Positions 8,767 through 17,253 are shown, numbered from the stretch's first letter. The stretch: DNA of 64,000 bases from Solibacillus sp040273735 (GCF_040273735.1 NZ_JBELZM010000018.1:3786-67785), one strand, 5' to 3'. Program-made: numbers and translations. The notes: generated by a model from the letters alone, not told the origin.

Positions 8767-9227
8767 ATGAAGGAAAGACATGAAATACTATTCAATCAGT
8801 TGAGAAGCTACAGAAATGCCACTCTTAGTTTATTGGAAGACGTAAGTGTAGAAGATGCAGAAATCATTCCAAATAGGTTCAATAACAATATTCGTTGGAA
8901 TTTGGGACATATTTATGTCGACCAGTATTTATGGATAGAAACGCAAATCATAGAAATAAAAAACGTGCCATCTGAATATAATAGTTGGTTTGGATATGGT
9001 ACTTCTCCAGAAATTTCAGCTCCGAAACGCCGTCTTTTGATGAATTAAAAATACTACTAGAAAATCAAATAGAAGATATCAAAAGGAAATTTAGCAGCAA
9101 ATTGGAAATCGAGAATTCTCCTACGGAAATGGGAATGAATACGATAGAACAAGTATTAATTAGAACAATTTTTCATGAAGGTATACATTTCCAGAATATC
9201 CTAATTTTGAAAAAATTTATTAAATAA
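8767..9227 (+). pseudogene. frameshifted DinB/YfiT-like family gene
   Basis: Two overlapping frames make one DinB-superfamily four-helix protein of about 150 residues: the first (8767 to about 9020) holds NNNIRWNLGHIYVDQYLW, whose His is the usual first metal ligand, and the second (from about 9015 to 9227) holds IFHEGIHFQN, which carries the C-terminal HxxxH-type ligands. One frameshift near 9005-9030 separates them. The ribosome binding site AAAGGAG and ATG are intact. DinB-like proteins are metal-dependent transferases or thiol-related enzymes. The frameshift could be a sequencing error, but neighbouring genes are also decayed. Confidence 0.7.
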
Positions 9228-9250
9228 CGCTATTTCCCTAAAGTCGTTAA

Positions 9251-9312
9251 TTAAATGGCCCTATAACGGAAACACGCGATTTTCTTATTGAAGAATCGCC
9301 CCGATTGTTTAA
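9251..9312. repeat. dispersed hairpin repeat, copy 3
   Basis: Contains TTAAATGGCCCTATAAC, then ACGCGATTTTC, loop TTATT, GAAGAATCGC and GATTGTTTAA, nearly identical to copy 1 including the flank outside the hairpin. It lies 24 nt after the DinB remnant. Confidence 0.75.
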
Positions 9313-9357
9313 CATCATTAATCAATTAAGCTCTAGGAAATAGTCTTTAGTCAAGGA

Positions 9358-9397
9358 AAGCCAGGAAACACTGTTTTACAGCATTTCCTGGCTTTTT
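9358..9397 (+). terminator. strong rho-independent terminator
   Basis: AAAGCCAGGAAA (9358-9369) pairs with TTTCCTGGCTTTTT (9384-9397), with an additional CTG/CAG pair inside and a T-run. It would end transcription from the DinB remnant. Confidence 0.8.
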
Positions 9398-9516
9398 GTT
9401 TATCTCCAGATTTTCATTAGGGAACGTTATTAGTTTATTTTTATATGTTATAAATACTTGTTTAATAATTACCTCTAAATAATGCTACTAATTTAGTACG
9501 AGGTACCTCCTTATCC

Positions 9517-9702
9517 TTATTCAAATACAACCATTTCTACGACATCTATGAATCCAAAGCGCTTATAGATATTTTTTCCATCATCTGATGCTTGTAAGAC
9601 CACGGTTTTTTGTTTGTCTTTTGTTTGGGTAAGAAGGTATTGGAACATTTCACTGACATATCCTTTGCCTCTATAGCGGATGGTGAGCTATTTAATGTAA
9701 GG
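9517..9702 (-). pseudogene. GNAT acetyltransferase remnant (C-terminal part)
   Basis: The minus strand reads TIRYRGKGYVSEMFQYLL, then KTVVLQASDDGKNIYKRFGF and a C-terminal VVEMVVFE, stop at 9517-9519. RxxGKGYVSEM is the acetyl-CoA-binding RxxGxG/A loop and IYKRFGF the conserved end of GNAT proteins. The N-terminal half is missing or scrambled: in-frame stops occur just upstream near 9695. Confidence 0.6.
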
Positions 9703-9808
9703 TAATGGGTGTATCTCGTTCAGGTTTCTATAATTAATTTCATGTTCTTTAAGCTCTTTTCGATACGATTCTCCTCGCTATAAATAAAGGTGGTTTTTGA
9801 ACTAAAAT

Positions 9809-10414
9809 TTATATCCAGCCCTTTTCAGTTGCTTTTTGTACAGCCTGCTGCCTTGTTTCAACTTCGAGCTTTTGAATGGATAAAGATAAATAGTTGCGAA
9901 TTGTGCCTTTAGTCAGGAATAACTTTTTACTAATTTCATTCGTCGTATAGCCTTCCTTCACGAGCTTCAGTACATTGATTTCCCGGTCATTCAGAGGATT
10001 TTTTTTATTCATAAATAAAGCAGCGGCAAGATCCTGACTGATTACCCTTTCACCTTGCATAATTTTGCGTATTGCACCAATTACATATTGGATAGGCTCA
10101 GCTTTCAGAACATATGCTTCAATATTTAGATCCATTGCTTCCTGCAAATAACCGGCTCTCGCAAAAGTTGTCATAATCATAATTTTGCACGGATAATTGT
10201 GAAGGCGTATTCTAGCAGCTACTTCCAACCCGGACAAATGCGGCATTTCAATATCCAAAATGCATACATCTGGCTTTTCCTTTTCAATTAGAGCCCATGC
10301 TTCTGCTCCATCTGCTGCTTCGCCCACAATATGTAAATCATCCTCAAGCTCCATAATGGATATTAAGGCACCTCTCAGCAGTTGCTGATCCTCAGCGATA
10401 CTAAGTCTAATCAT
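9809..10414 (-). CDS. NarL/DesR-type response regulator
   Basis: 201 residues: receiver domain (1-120) with acidic pocket Glu8/Asp9, phospho-acceptor Asp54 (CILDIEMP) and Lys at VLKAEP, then a LuxR-type HTH (about 135-195; LNDREINVLKLVKEGYTTNEI). This is the DesR/LiaR-like NarL family. It overlaps the kinase gene by ATGA (10411-10414), so it is translated in step with it. Targets are unknown; two palindromes upstream of the operon's first gene (12662-12678 and 12724-12737) are candidates. Desaturase control as in B. subtilis DesR is not shown because no desaturase gene is nearby. Confidence 0.92.
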   Translation of the reverse strand: MIRLSIAEDQQLLRGALISIMELEDDLHIVGEAADGAEAWALIEKEKPDVCILDIEMPHLSGLEVAARIRLHNYPCKIMIMTTFARAGYLQEAMDLNIEAYVLKAEPIQYVIGAIRKIMQGERVISQDLAAALFMNKKNPLNDREINVLKLVKEGYTTNEISKKLFLTKGTIRNYLSLSIQKLEVETRQQAVQKATEKGWI

Positions 10415-11511
10415 TTCACGCCCTCCCGAATCGGATCCAGTGGTAAAGTCAGAAGTACCTTTGTTCCTTCCTGATCATACGTCACTTCGGCTTTTCCCTT
10501 TAATGATCTCATCCGTTCCTTTATTGTAAACAGTCCATTCCCATGCTGCTGTTCGGATAAACCGATTCCGTTATCGATAATAACTGCTTCTACCCGGTCT
10601 TCATTCTGGTATAAATGCATTCTGCAATCATCAGCATGACTGTGCTTTACAACATTCGTTACCGCTTCTCGGATACTGTAGGCAAGCATCGTTTCCTGAA
10701 CACTAGAAAGCAGAATATTGGTAAGCTGATGATTAATCTGCACATGGATACCGGCATTCTTAAGCAACTGCTCACAATGCTTAAGCTCTTCCTGCAAGGA
10801 TAAAAAATTTATTTCCGATATAATTTCACGTACCTGCTTATGTGCTGTTCGGACTGTTAGAATCATATCATCAAGTTCTTTATGAATCCTTTGATTTTCG
10901 TTTGGCACCAGCCTGGAAACGAGCTCTGTTTTTACCTTTATAACCGTCAACGTATGCCCTAAAGTATCATGCAGATCGCGGGCAATCCGCTGACGTTCCT
11001 GCTGCATCGCAATGTGAACCGAAGCTTCATCAACCTCGCGTTGAAGCAGCTTGGATTTTTCAATATAATAGCGTAGCCACGGCAACAGCAGGAGAAAAAG
11101 CATAACCGCCAGTACAATTGACTGCGAATTTGAAAACAGTACCTCCTGATAGCGCAAAACGAGACTGAATAGGAGGAGAAAATTTACACATGTAGCAATC
11201 CATAAAATATGCCGGTTGACAGCGCGCCCAACAAAATCTGCAAAGGCAAACTGAAAGAAAATCCATTGTGGACCACTTAAATAAGCCAAATATACTGTTA
11301 TAACAAAACCAAGAACAACAGCAGGAAGCAACAAACCATCCTGATACCATAGTGCCGTGTAATAGGCACCTATATAAATGATGATTAATACAACCTTAAA
11401 AACAAGTGAAGGAATCTGCTCCGAGACGACAACCGCGTAGCTAAATAGCAGGACGGTCAGTACATCAATAATTAAATAATATCTTGCCTGACTTTTAGGA
11501 TACCATTCCAG
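10411..11511 (-). CDS. DesK-like sensor histidine kinase
   Basis: Membrane sensor kinase of the HisKA_3 type with about four or five N-terminal membrane segments, a coiled linker, phospho-acceptor His in RIARDLHDTLGHTL, and an HATPase_c domain (REAVTNVVKHSHA, IDNGIGL). From the first ATG/GTG/TTG (TTG 11334) it would be 307 residues and lack the first membrane segments. The same frame stays open to 11511, encoding EWYPKSQARYYLIIDVLTVLL and further membrane sequence, which gives 366 residues, the length of DesK. The only start codon there is CTG (11511), 7 nt after GGGGTG. A frameshift near GTG 11519 is the alternative. Confidence 0.85.
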   Translation of the reverse strand: MEWYPKSQARYYLIIDVLTVLLFSYAVVVSEQIPSLVFKVVLIIIYIGAYYTALWYQDGLLLPAVVLGFVITVYLAYLSGPQWIFFQFAFADFVGRAVNRHILWIATCVNFLLLFSLVLRYQEVLFSNSQSIVLAVMLFLLLLPWLRYYIEKSKLLQREVDEASVHIAMQQERQRIARDLHDTLGHTLTVIKVKTELVSRLVPNENQRIHKELDDMILTVRTAHKQVREIISEINFLSLQEELKHCEQLLKNAGIHVQINHQLTNILLSSVQETMLAYSIREAVTNVVKHSHADDCRMHLYQNEDRVEAVIIDNGIGLSEQQHGNGLFTIKERMRSLKGKAEVTYDQEGTKVLLTLPLDPIREGVK

Positions 11512-11523
11512 CCTCTAACACCC

Positions 11524-12642
11524 CTATCTTTCCAGCCACTGCAGCATTCCCTTCCGCAGCCATTCTACCGGTCCATAAGGGAATTTAGTTAACCACATAT
11601 TCGCCAGGATAATTTGCCCTACTACTATCATACAAAAAACCACTATAATTTCCACACTATTTAGAGTACCTCCAAGGCCTAAACCCCATCCATAGAAAAT
11701 AGCTGTAGCAGTAATGTTTTGCAGAATGTAACAGCTTAGAGACATACGCCCCGTTTTCTCAAGCCACTTCCATATTCCCCACGTACTGCACTTCCGAACA
11801 ATAAAAGCAATCAGTCCTATATAGCCTAATGCCAGGATAGGAGCAAACAGATATCGGACAGGTAAATCAAATAGACCGCCTGGTACAAAAATCAACACAT
11901 TCAAAGGCAGACCTAGACCTAACCCCCAAATGAGCAGTTTTCGTTGAATGGCAATACCGAAATCAGTAAAGGAGAACGCACCCCTGCGCATCAGCTTTAT
12001 ACCAACAATAAATAAAATTACATTTAAAGGAATAATAAAGATTACCTCTGCTCTAAAGAACATAAAATTTAGGAGACGATTCTGGACCTGATCCAGCCAT
12101 GTTCCCTCTGCATAAATTGCAATCAGCTGTGGAGAGCTTGCCATTGAAAACGTCGGTCCCAACAGCATTGAAGTAAAAATTAGGGCAAGCATTCCTAAAT
12201 GTAAAGCTCCAGCAACCCATAATGCCCCCGTCATTGCCCGTTCCCCACGTTTTAATATGACAGCAATAATTCCTGCTGTTACTGCATAGCTCATGAGCAC
12301 ATCATACTCCATTACAAGTACGTAGTGAAGAAGACCTTCCACCATTAAAAATACGATTACCCATTTATACATACCAATCCAAGGCTCATTGTGTCTAATG
12401 GACTGCTGATATTTAATCTCCATTCCTACTCCAAACATTATTGTTAACATGCCAAGCAGCTTGCCGTTAAATACGAACAGCACAAGGAGGCGTAAAATAT
12501 CATCCATACTCGACCAATTGGTAAAATCCGTAGTCGTTATATACTTTAGATCCCCTAAATGGGCAAAAATCCAAATATTCGTTCCAAGTGTCCCCAAAAT
12601 AGCGATTCCTCTTAATATATCGATCAATGCTATACGTTTCAT
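11524..12642 (-). CDS. DUF418 family membrane protein (YeiB-like)
   Basis: 372 residues, about nine or ten membrane segments, starting with the family opening RIALIDILRGIAILGTLGTN and ending in the DUF418 block with TGRMSLSCYILQNI and FPYGPVEWLRK. Members are inner-membrane proteins of unknown or proposed transport function. The start at ATG 12642 has GGAGGGGCATTTAT. It is the first gene of an operon with the DesK/DesR-like pair, 12 nt before the proposed CTG start of the kinase, so the two-component system may sense or control the state of this membrane protein. Confidence 0.88.
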   Translation of the reverse strand: MKRIALIDILRGIAILGTLGTNIWIFAHLGDLKYITTTDFTNWSSMDDILRLLVLFVFNGKLLGMLTIMFGVGMEIKYQQSIRHNEPWIGMYKWVIVFLMVEGLLHYVLVMEYDVLMSYAVTAGIIAVILKRGERAMTGALWVAGALHLGMLALIFTSMLLGPTFSMASSPQLIAIYAEGTWLDQVQNRLLNFMFFRAEVIFIIPLNVILFIVGIKLMRRGAFSFTDFGIAIQRKLLIWGLGLGLPLNVLIFVPGGLFDLPVRYLFAPILALGYIGLIAFIVRKCSTWGIWKWLEKTGRMSLSCYILQNITATAIFYGWGLGLGGTLNSVEIIVVFCMIVVGQIILANMWLTKFPYGPVEWLRKGMLQWLER

Positions 12643-12661
12643 ATAAATGCCCCTCCATTTT

Positions 12662-12678
12662 TGTACTTTTATCGTACA
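12662..12678 (-). promoter_or_regulatory. palindrome upstream of DUF418-desKR-like operon
   Basis: Perfect inverted repeat TGTAC-N7-GTACA, 19 nt upstream of the start codon and close to the ribosome binding site. It could be an operator. Confidence 0.45.
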
Positions 12679-12723
12679 TTACAGGGCATCCATGAAAATA
12701 TCGACAGGCGTCAATAGGTACAG

Positions 12724-12737
12724 ATGACACTTGTCAT
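12724..12737 (-). promoter_or_regulatory. perfect 14-bp palindrome ATGACA-CT-TGTCAT
   Basis: Located about 82 nt upstream of the DUF418 start. Its spacing from the gene fits a binding site upstream of the promoter for a dimeric regulator such as the operon's own NarL-type response regulator (inference). Confidence 0.45.
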
Positions 12738-12830
12738 ATATTTAAACGTAGAAAAAACCGCACTTACTTATAATACGGCTCACCCCACCTAATGCTATAC
12801 AAGTAAATATTACTCAACAATCTGGCCCGA

Positions 12831-12950
12831 ATGTGGAATAAGAGAATAACTTCTACACAGGAATTCGATCGATTTTTTTATCAATGGTCAGACTATAAAT
12901 TATCAAACTTTATTTCAAAGCCACAAAAGGCGCGGCTCGAAAGAGTTTAA
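12831..12950 (+). other. 39-residue open frame, probable gene remnant
   Basis: The frame MWNKRITSTQEFDRFFYQWS followed by DYKLSNFISKPQKARL reads like a piece of a real soluble protein (amphipathic, with a balanced composition), but it has no good ribosome binding site and stops after 39 residues. I do not recognise the family. It lies in the 450-nt gap between the DUF418 and cdaS genes. Confidence 0.3.
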
Positions 12951-13004
12951 TCATTTGAGCAGCATGTATGTATTACTAATAAAGATTAAAAAAATTTTAT
13001 AGCA

Positions 13005-13042
13005 AAAAAACGCTGTGTAATGCTACTTATACAGCGTTTTTT
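13005..13042. terminator. bidirectional rho-independent terminator
   Basis: AAAAAACGCTGT (13005-13016) pairs with ACAGCGTTTTTT (13031-13042), 12 bp with A and T runs on both sides. It ends cdaS transcription leftward and isolates the small remnant rightward. Confidence 0.85.
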
Positions 13043-13091
13043 AGTCTTTTAAAATCATATTCTGTATCTTTTGCCCGACATAGGGATGTCC

Positions 13092-13721
13092 CTATATAAT
13101 GCCGTGGGTTGTAATAGGATATAAATTGCCTTGAAAGGCGAAAGAGATTCTGCCTGTTTCTTCAGAAACAACCATCACAAGGGCATCGCTTAACTCACTC
13201 AACCCCAACGCTGCACGATGTCTTGTGCCTAACTTTTTTTCACCTATATTACGCTCTGATAATGGTAAAACGTTTGCAGCGGACTCAATTTTATTATGAT
13301 TTACTAACACTGCTCCATCATGTAACGGACTGCCAGGGAAGAAAATAGATTCTAATAATGAATGAGTTAAGTCTGCACCAATATGAATACCAGGCTGAAT
13401 AAAATCCTTTAATGCATCTTGTCGCTGAATAACAATTAATCCACCATGTCTTTTCAACGACATATTTTGCGCACTATGTGACAATTCCGGATACTTTTCT
13501 GTAAAAGGAGAAAGATAACAATTTAAATAAAACGTAGCAGCCTTCATTTCAATCGTAATAAATCTTTCTTTAATTTTTTCAAAGTTGCTGAGAAGACAAT
13601 TCGTGTCTGTATCCATTTCTTCTACGCTTTGTTGCAAAGATCTAATTACTTGGAGAAGCTCATCCTTTAAAGTTTCTTTCATTGGTGAAAAATTACAATT
13701 TATTGGATTCACAAAAACCAT
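13092..13721 (-). CDS. cdaS: sporulation-type diadenylate cyclase CdaS
   Basis: c-di-AMP synthase of the DisA_N family: 209 residues, an N-terminal helical pair (about 14-70) that in B. subtilis CdaS inhibits the enzyme, then the DAC domain with SPLHDGAVLV (DGA motif) and GTRHRAALGLSE (RHR motif). There are no membrane segments, which excludes CdaA, and no DisA C-terminal domains. It condenses two ATP into c-di-AMP and in Bacillus is made in the forespore for efficient germination. The ATG at 13721 has GAGAGG almost abutting it; GTG at 13712 is better spaced from the same site and may be the true start. Confidence 0.92.
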   Translation of the reverse strand: MVFVNPINCNFSPMKETLKDELLQVIRSLQQSVEEMDTDTNCLLSNFEKIKERFITIEMKAATFYLNCYLSPFTEKYPELSHSAQNMSLKRHGGLIVIQRQDALKDFIQPGIHIGADLTHSLLESIFFPGSPLHDGAVLVNHNKIESAANVLPLSERNIGEKKLGTRHRAALGLSELSDALVMVVSEETGRISFAFQGNLYPITTHGII

Positions 13722-13817
13722 ACCTCTCTTTTATATAACTGCGAAAACCTTCTAGCTTTAGTTTCTCTAAATAGGCTTTTTTTATGTGTAGTATATTTGA
13801 ATGTAACAAGAGCAGGG

Positions 13818-13962
13818 TTAATCATCCTTGTTTTCTTTTCTCAAATACAAAGATAACAGTAAACCTGTGGCACTCAATAATGTTGTTGCAAAGAAAGGAT
13901 GGAAACATTTAACAAGGGCGTTAGCTGTATCTATTGGCTCTTGTAATGTTGACGCAGTACTT
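13818..13962 (-). pseudogene. C-terminal remnant of an unidentified membrane protein
   Basis: The minus strand is open without a start codon: TASTLQEPIDTANALVKCFH, then FFATTLLSATGLLLSLYLRK and the stop at 13818-13820. This looks like a final membrane helix and charged tail. It lies between cdaS and the carboxypeptidase gene. Family not recognised. Confidence 0.3.
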
Positions 13963-13969
13963 ATGATTT

Positions 13970-14899
13970 TTATAATTTACTAAATACCGAAAATGCATCC
14001 GTTATATTATATTGCTCAGTTTGAGGACTTCCATCAGCACCTACTGTAACAAGGATATACTCTTGCGAATTTACTGTTGCTAGACTTGCTAAACATAAAC
14101 CGGCGTCTTCTGTATAACCAGTTTTACCACCTAATATTTCTCCTCCTGGTAATTTACTTGAAATCATATTTTTGAACATCCGACTACTGAATGTAATCCC
14201 CTCCATATGTAGATTTGTTGGTTTTGTTGAGTGTCTTTCCGCTGTATAAACATTACGAAATTTTTTGTTTAATAATGCATATTGTAAGAGTAAAGAAATA
14301 TCTTTTACACTTGTATAATGATCTGAATGATGCAATCCAGTAGTATTCATAAAATGAGTATTTTTCATACCTAGCTGTTTTGCCTTTGCGTTCATAAGTT
14401 TTACAAAGTTTCTTTCTGAACCAGCAACATATTCCGCTAAACCGATTGATGCCTCTGCACCCGATGGCAACATAGAACCATACAATAAATCCTCTAAAGT
14501 AACCTGTTCATTAGGGAGAAACCCTGCCATCGAGGCATTTTCTTCGTACAAATCATTAAATATGTTTTTCGGTAGAACTATTTTTTCCTGTAAATTCGGG
14601 ATATATTCAATAGCCACTAAGACCGTCATAATTTTTGTTAAGGACGCAGGATAAATAACCTCATCGCTATTTTTATCTAATAAAACTTTATTTTCATCCA
14701 AATTAACTAAAATAGCGTTAGAACTGTGTAAGTCTATATCGAGCATATCTTCACTCTTTGTTGGTAAGTCTAATTTTGATGAGTCGACTAACCACGGACT
14801 TAGTTGTTGCATAGACGATTCTTTTGTTGATATAAAATAATAAACCACAAGCATGATTAAAATGAATAATATACTAAAAATACCTTTTCTATTGAACAT
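13970..14899 (-). CDS. serine-type D-alanyl-D-alanine carboxypeptidase (PBP5-like, VanY_D-like)
   Basis: Peptidase S11 of 309 residues with an N-terminal membrane anchor (about 7-24). Active-site motifs are Ser86-x-x-Lys89 (YPASLTKIM), SGA in LPSGAEAS near 145, and KTG in GGKTGYTEDAG near 262. The C-terminal PBP5 beta domain and membrane helix are absent. It would trim the terminal D-Ala of peptidoglycan stem peptides. It is third in an operon after VanR/VanS-like genes, with AAGGAG ahead of the ATG. VanD-type clusters carry a penicillin-binding-type carboxypeptidase in this role, but no vanH, vanA-type ligase or vanX is present here. Confidence 0.9.
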   Translation of the reverse strand: MFNRKGIFSILFILIMLVVYYFISTKESSMQQLSPWLVDSSKLDLPTKSEDMLDIDLHSSNAILVNLDENKVLLDKNSDEVIYPASLTKIMTVLVAIEYIPNLQEKIVLPKNIFNDLYEENASMAGFLPNEQVTLEDLLYGSMLPSGAEASIGLAEYVAGSERNFVKLMNAKAKQLGMKNTHFMNTTGLHHSDHYTSVKDISLLLQYALLNKKFRNVYTAERHSTKPTNLHMEGITFSSRMFKNMISSKLPGGEILGGKTGYTEDAGLCLASLATVNSQEYILVTVGADGSPQTEQYNITDAFSVFSKL

Positions 14900-14987
14900 A
14901 AAAACAACTCCTTCTCTCTATGCTTTAATTCAAACATAAAAAGAGGAGCTCTTTTTTAATTAACTATTAAGGAATTCTTAAGGTTTC

Positions 14988-16115
14988 TTAAGAATTGTTT
15001 GGAATTATTACCGTGAATATTGTTTTTTCATCTTTTGAAGTGGCAGTAATCGTCCCTCCATGAGCTTTTACGATTTCATTTGAGATGGCTAAACCAAGTC
15101 CCGCCCCTCCTGTTTGAGTTGACCTTGCACTATCTAAACGATAAAATTTTTCAAATATCATATTTAATTTTTCAGCAGGTATTGTCTTCCCAGTATTCGT
15201 AAATGAGATAAACGTCTGATGATTTGCGCTTTTAGCATTAATTTCAATTGTACTCTTTGTATCACTATAAGCTATTGCATTCTTTAAAATATTGTTAAAT
15301 ACCCTGGCCAGCTTGTTGCCATCTGCATAAATCTTGATTTCGCTATCTATATTTACAACCGCTTTCTGTCCCTTTGGTGCTAACAATGGGTAAAATTCAT
15401 CTACTACTTGCATTAACATATAGTTAACAGGGATAAGATCTTTCTCTAAAATTATAGATTGTAAATTAAATCTTGTAATCTCGAAAAATTCATTAATTAA
15501 TTGTTCAAGTCTGTATGATTTTTCTAACGTAATCTCTACATATTTTTCTTTTTGTTTAATAGGCATATCCTTTGCTTCATCTAAAAGACTCAAATAGCCA
15601 ATAATTGATGTTAGCGGGGTTTTTATATCATGTGCTAAATAAACAACAAGATCATTTTTTCGTTGCTCTGCTTCTTGAGCATCTTTTTCACGTTTTTCTA
15701 ATATATATTTTACATTGTTTAATTTTCTCTCCAAAAACTCTAACTCACCTGGAAGCTGAATTTCTTTATCTGACTCATCCGACAGCATCGATATACTTGT
15801 ACTTATTTGATTAAAATAATGAGTGAAACGAGATAGGGCAATATAGAAAGTTATAAGCAGCAAAATAATAAATCCTATAGCTAACCAAAGTGGCTTATTC
15901 TGACGAAATAAAATATTGTAAGCATTTTGTGCTGCAAAGTAATCTAATTGAAGTACATTTTCACAAAAAGCAATAAAGGTGTCTGCAAAAGGAGCTTGCA
16001 ATATACCATCAAGTATAGCAATATTTATTAAGTAACCAACAACTGTAGCTATCACTAATATAAAAATTATTTGTCCTATTATTTTCCTTTTCAATCTTCC
16101 AAATTCATTTTTCAA
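14988..16115 (-). CDS. VanS-like sensor histidine kinase
   Basis: Sensor kinase with two membrane segments (about 14-36 and 78-100) flanking a short external loop, then a HAMP-like linker, HisKA (VVYLAHDIKTPLTSIIGYLS) and HATPase_c (NILKNAIAYS, GAGLGLAISNEIVKAHGG). The blocks resemble VanS of enterococci closely. The longest frame starts at 16184 inside the regulator gene; I choose TTG 16115, which overlaps the regulator's stop by 11 nt and gives 375 residues beginning LKNEFGRLKRK, a typical VanS opening. It is predicted to phosphorylate the VanR-like regulator in response to cell-wall stress. Confidence 0.88.
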   Translation of the reverse strand: MKNEFGRLKRKIIGQIIFILVIATVVGYLINIAILDGILQAPFADTFIAFCENVLQLDYFAAQNAYNILFRQNKPLWLAIGFIILLLITFYIALSRFTHYFNQISTSISMLSDESDKEIQLPGELEFLERKLNNVKYILEKREKDAQEAEQRKNDLVVYLAHDIKTPLTSIIGYLSLLDEAKDMPIKQKEKYVEITLEKSYRLEQLINEFFEITRFNLQSIILEKDLIPVNYMLMQVVDEFYPLLAPKGQKAVVNIDSEIKIYADGNKLARVFNNILKNAIAYSDTKSTIEINAKSANHQTFISFTNTGKTIPAEKLNMIFEKFYRLDSARSTQTGGAGLGLAISNEIVKAHGGTITATSKDEKTIFTVIIPNNS

Positions 16116-16797
16116 TTGTATACCCCACTCCCCAAACTGTTTTAATAAACTTTGGGTTTTCCACAGAATCTTCCATTTTTTCACGCAAATGTCTTATATG
16201 AACCATTACCGTGTTATTACTGTTAAAATACTTTTCCCCCCAAACCTTTTGAAATAATTCTTCTGAACTGATTACCTTACCTCTATTAAGGCATAAATAC
16301 CAAAGTATAGAGAATTCAGTTGGAGTAAGAAGTATATTTTTTTCATTTAGGAACACCTGACGTGTGTCCTTATTAATAACCATGCCAGAAAAGTCTATAA
16401 TAGCTTCATTTTGTTTCGAGTCCCGGTTATACAACATAAATCGCCGTATTTGGGCTTTTACACGTGCTATCATCTCCAATGGACGAAAGGGTTTTGTTAT
16501 ATAGTCATCTGCTCCTAGAGAAAATCCGTTTATTTTATCTATTTCTTCTTCTTTTGCCGTAAGCATGATAACGGGAAAATTATATTTTTCTCTAATTTTT
16601 ATCAATACTGTAAAACCATCAATTTCTGGCATCATAACATCAAGTATAGCTAAATTTATTTTTTCATTTTCCATGCATTTTAGGGCATCTGAAGCTGTGT
16701 AATACTTAAATACATTATAATTTTCATTTTTTAGGTAAATTTCGATTAAATCAGCAATTTCTTTTTCATCGTCTAAAACTAAGATATTCATTTTCAA
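16105..16797 (-). CDS. VanR-like OmpR-family response regulator
   Basis: 230 residues: receiver domain with Asp9/Asp10 and phospho-acceptor Asp53 (LAILDVMMPEIDG), Lys in DYITKPFRPLEMIARVKAQ, and an OmpR winged helix (about 130-230; LTPTEFSILWYLCLN and VHIRHLREKMED). The segments YLKNENYNVFKYYTA and DDYITKPFRPLE are almost those of enterococcal VanR. The start is TTG 16797, 6 nt after AGGAG; ATG 16791 is the alternative. It is first in the operon with the VanS-like kinase and a D,D-carboxypeptidase, so the carboxypeptidase is its likely target. Confidence 0.92.
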   Translation of the reverse strand: MKMNILVLDDEKEIADLIEIYLKNENYNVFKYYTASDALKCMENEKINLAILDVMMPEIDGFTVLIKIREKYNFPVIMLTAKEEEIDKINGFSLGADDYITKPFRPLEMIARVKAQIRRFMLYNRDSKQNEAIIDFSGMVINKDTRQVFLNEKNILLTPTEFSILWYLCLNRGKVISSEELFQKVWGEKYFNSNNTVMVHIRHLREKMEDSVENPKFIKTVWGVGYTIEK

Positions 16798-17253
16798 TTA
16801 TTACTCCTTCCTAACTTTTCTAAATCATCTTTTATTTATAGTTGAATAAGATAGGCATATTTAAACGTAGCCATATTCTGCTTTTGATTGATAGGCTATA
16901 GTTATTGTAATTACTGCTTTTCCATCTTTTAACTCGCCTACTGTTTCGTTTAATCTCTAATAGCATATACATTAATTGAAATTTCCGCTTCACGATTTTT
17001 CCACACGCATTATAGCACGTGTATTTCTTGATATCTAGAAATAAGAAAATTCCCATTTAAGCGCATCCTTACAAAAATATAATAAAAATGCTAGTTAATA
17101 AAATAGTGAACACTTTATTGTTTACTTAGAATTACAGAATTGCATTTGATTAATAACAATGTCCTTTTTAAAATAATTGATTGTCGCTTGCTCGGCCCTT
17201 AAATATAAAGGTCCATGATCAGGCTATTTTTTTAAGAATAAGATTAATATAGG
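16798..17253. other. AT-rich intergenic region upstream of vanR-like gene
   Basis: Should contain the leftward promoter of the VanR/VanS/carboxypeptidase operon. I see no convincing gene: short open frames here lack ribosome binding sites. No obvious repeat. Confidence 0.45.

Noticed and set aside
5000..10000. Prophage or integrative element for the eroded region
   Set aside because: No integrase, phage structural genes, tRNA or attachment-site repeats seen; only remnants and small hairpin repeats.
11060..11350. 96-codon minus-strand frame rich in Cys and Phe
   Set aside because: Out-of-frame shadow of the DesK-like membrane segments.
13970..16797. Complete vancomycin resistance cluster
   Set aside because: No vanH, D-Ala-D-Lac ligase or vanX genes; flanks are cdaS and a kinase remnant.
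16832..17056. 74-codon minus-strand frame upstream of the vanR-like gene
   Set aside because: No ribosome binding site and biased composition; overlaps the expected promoter region.
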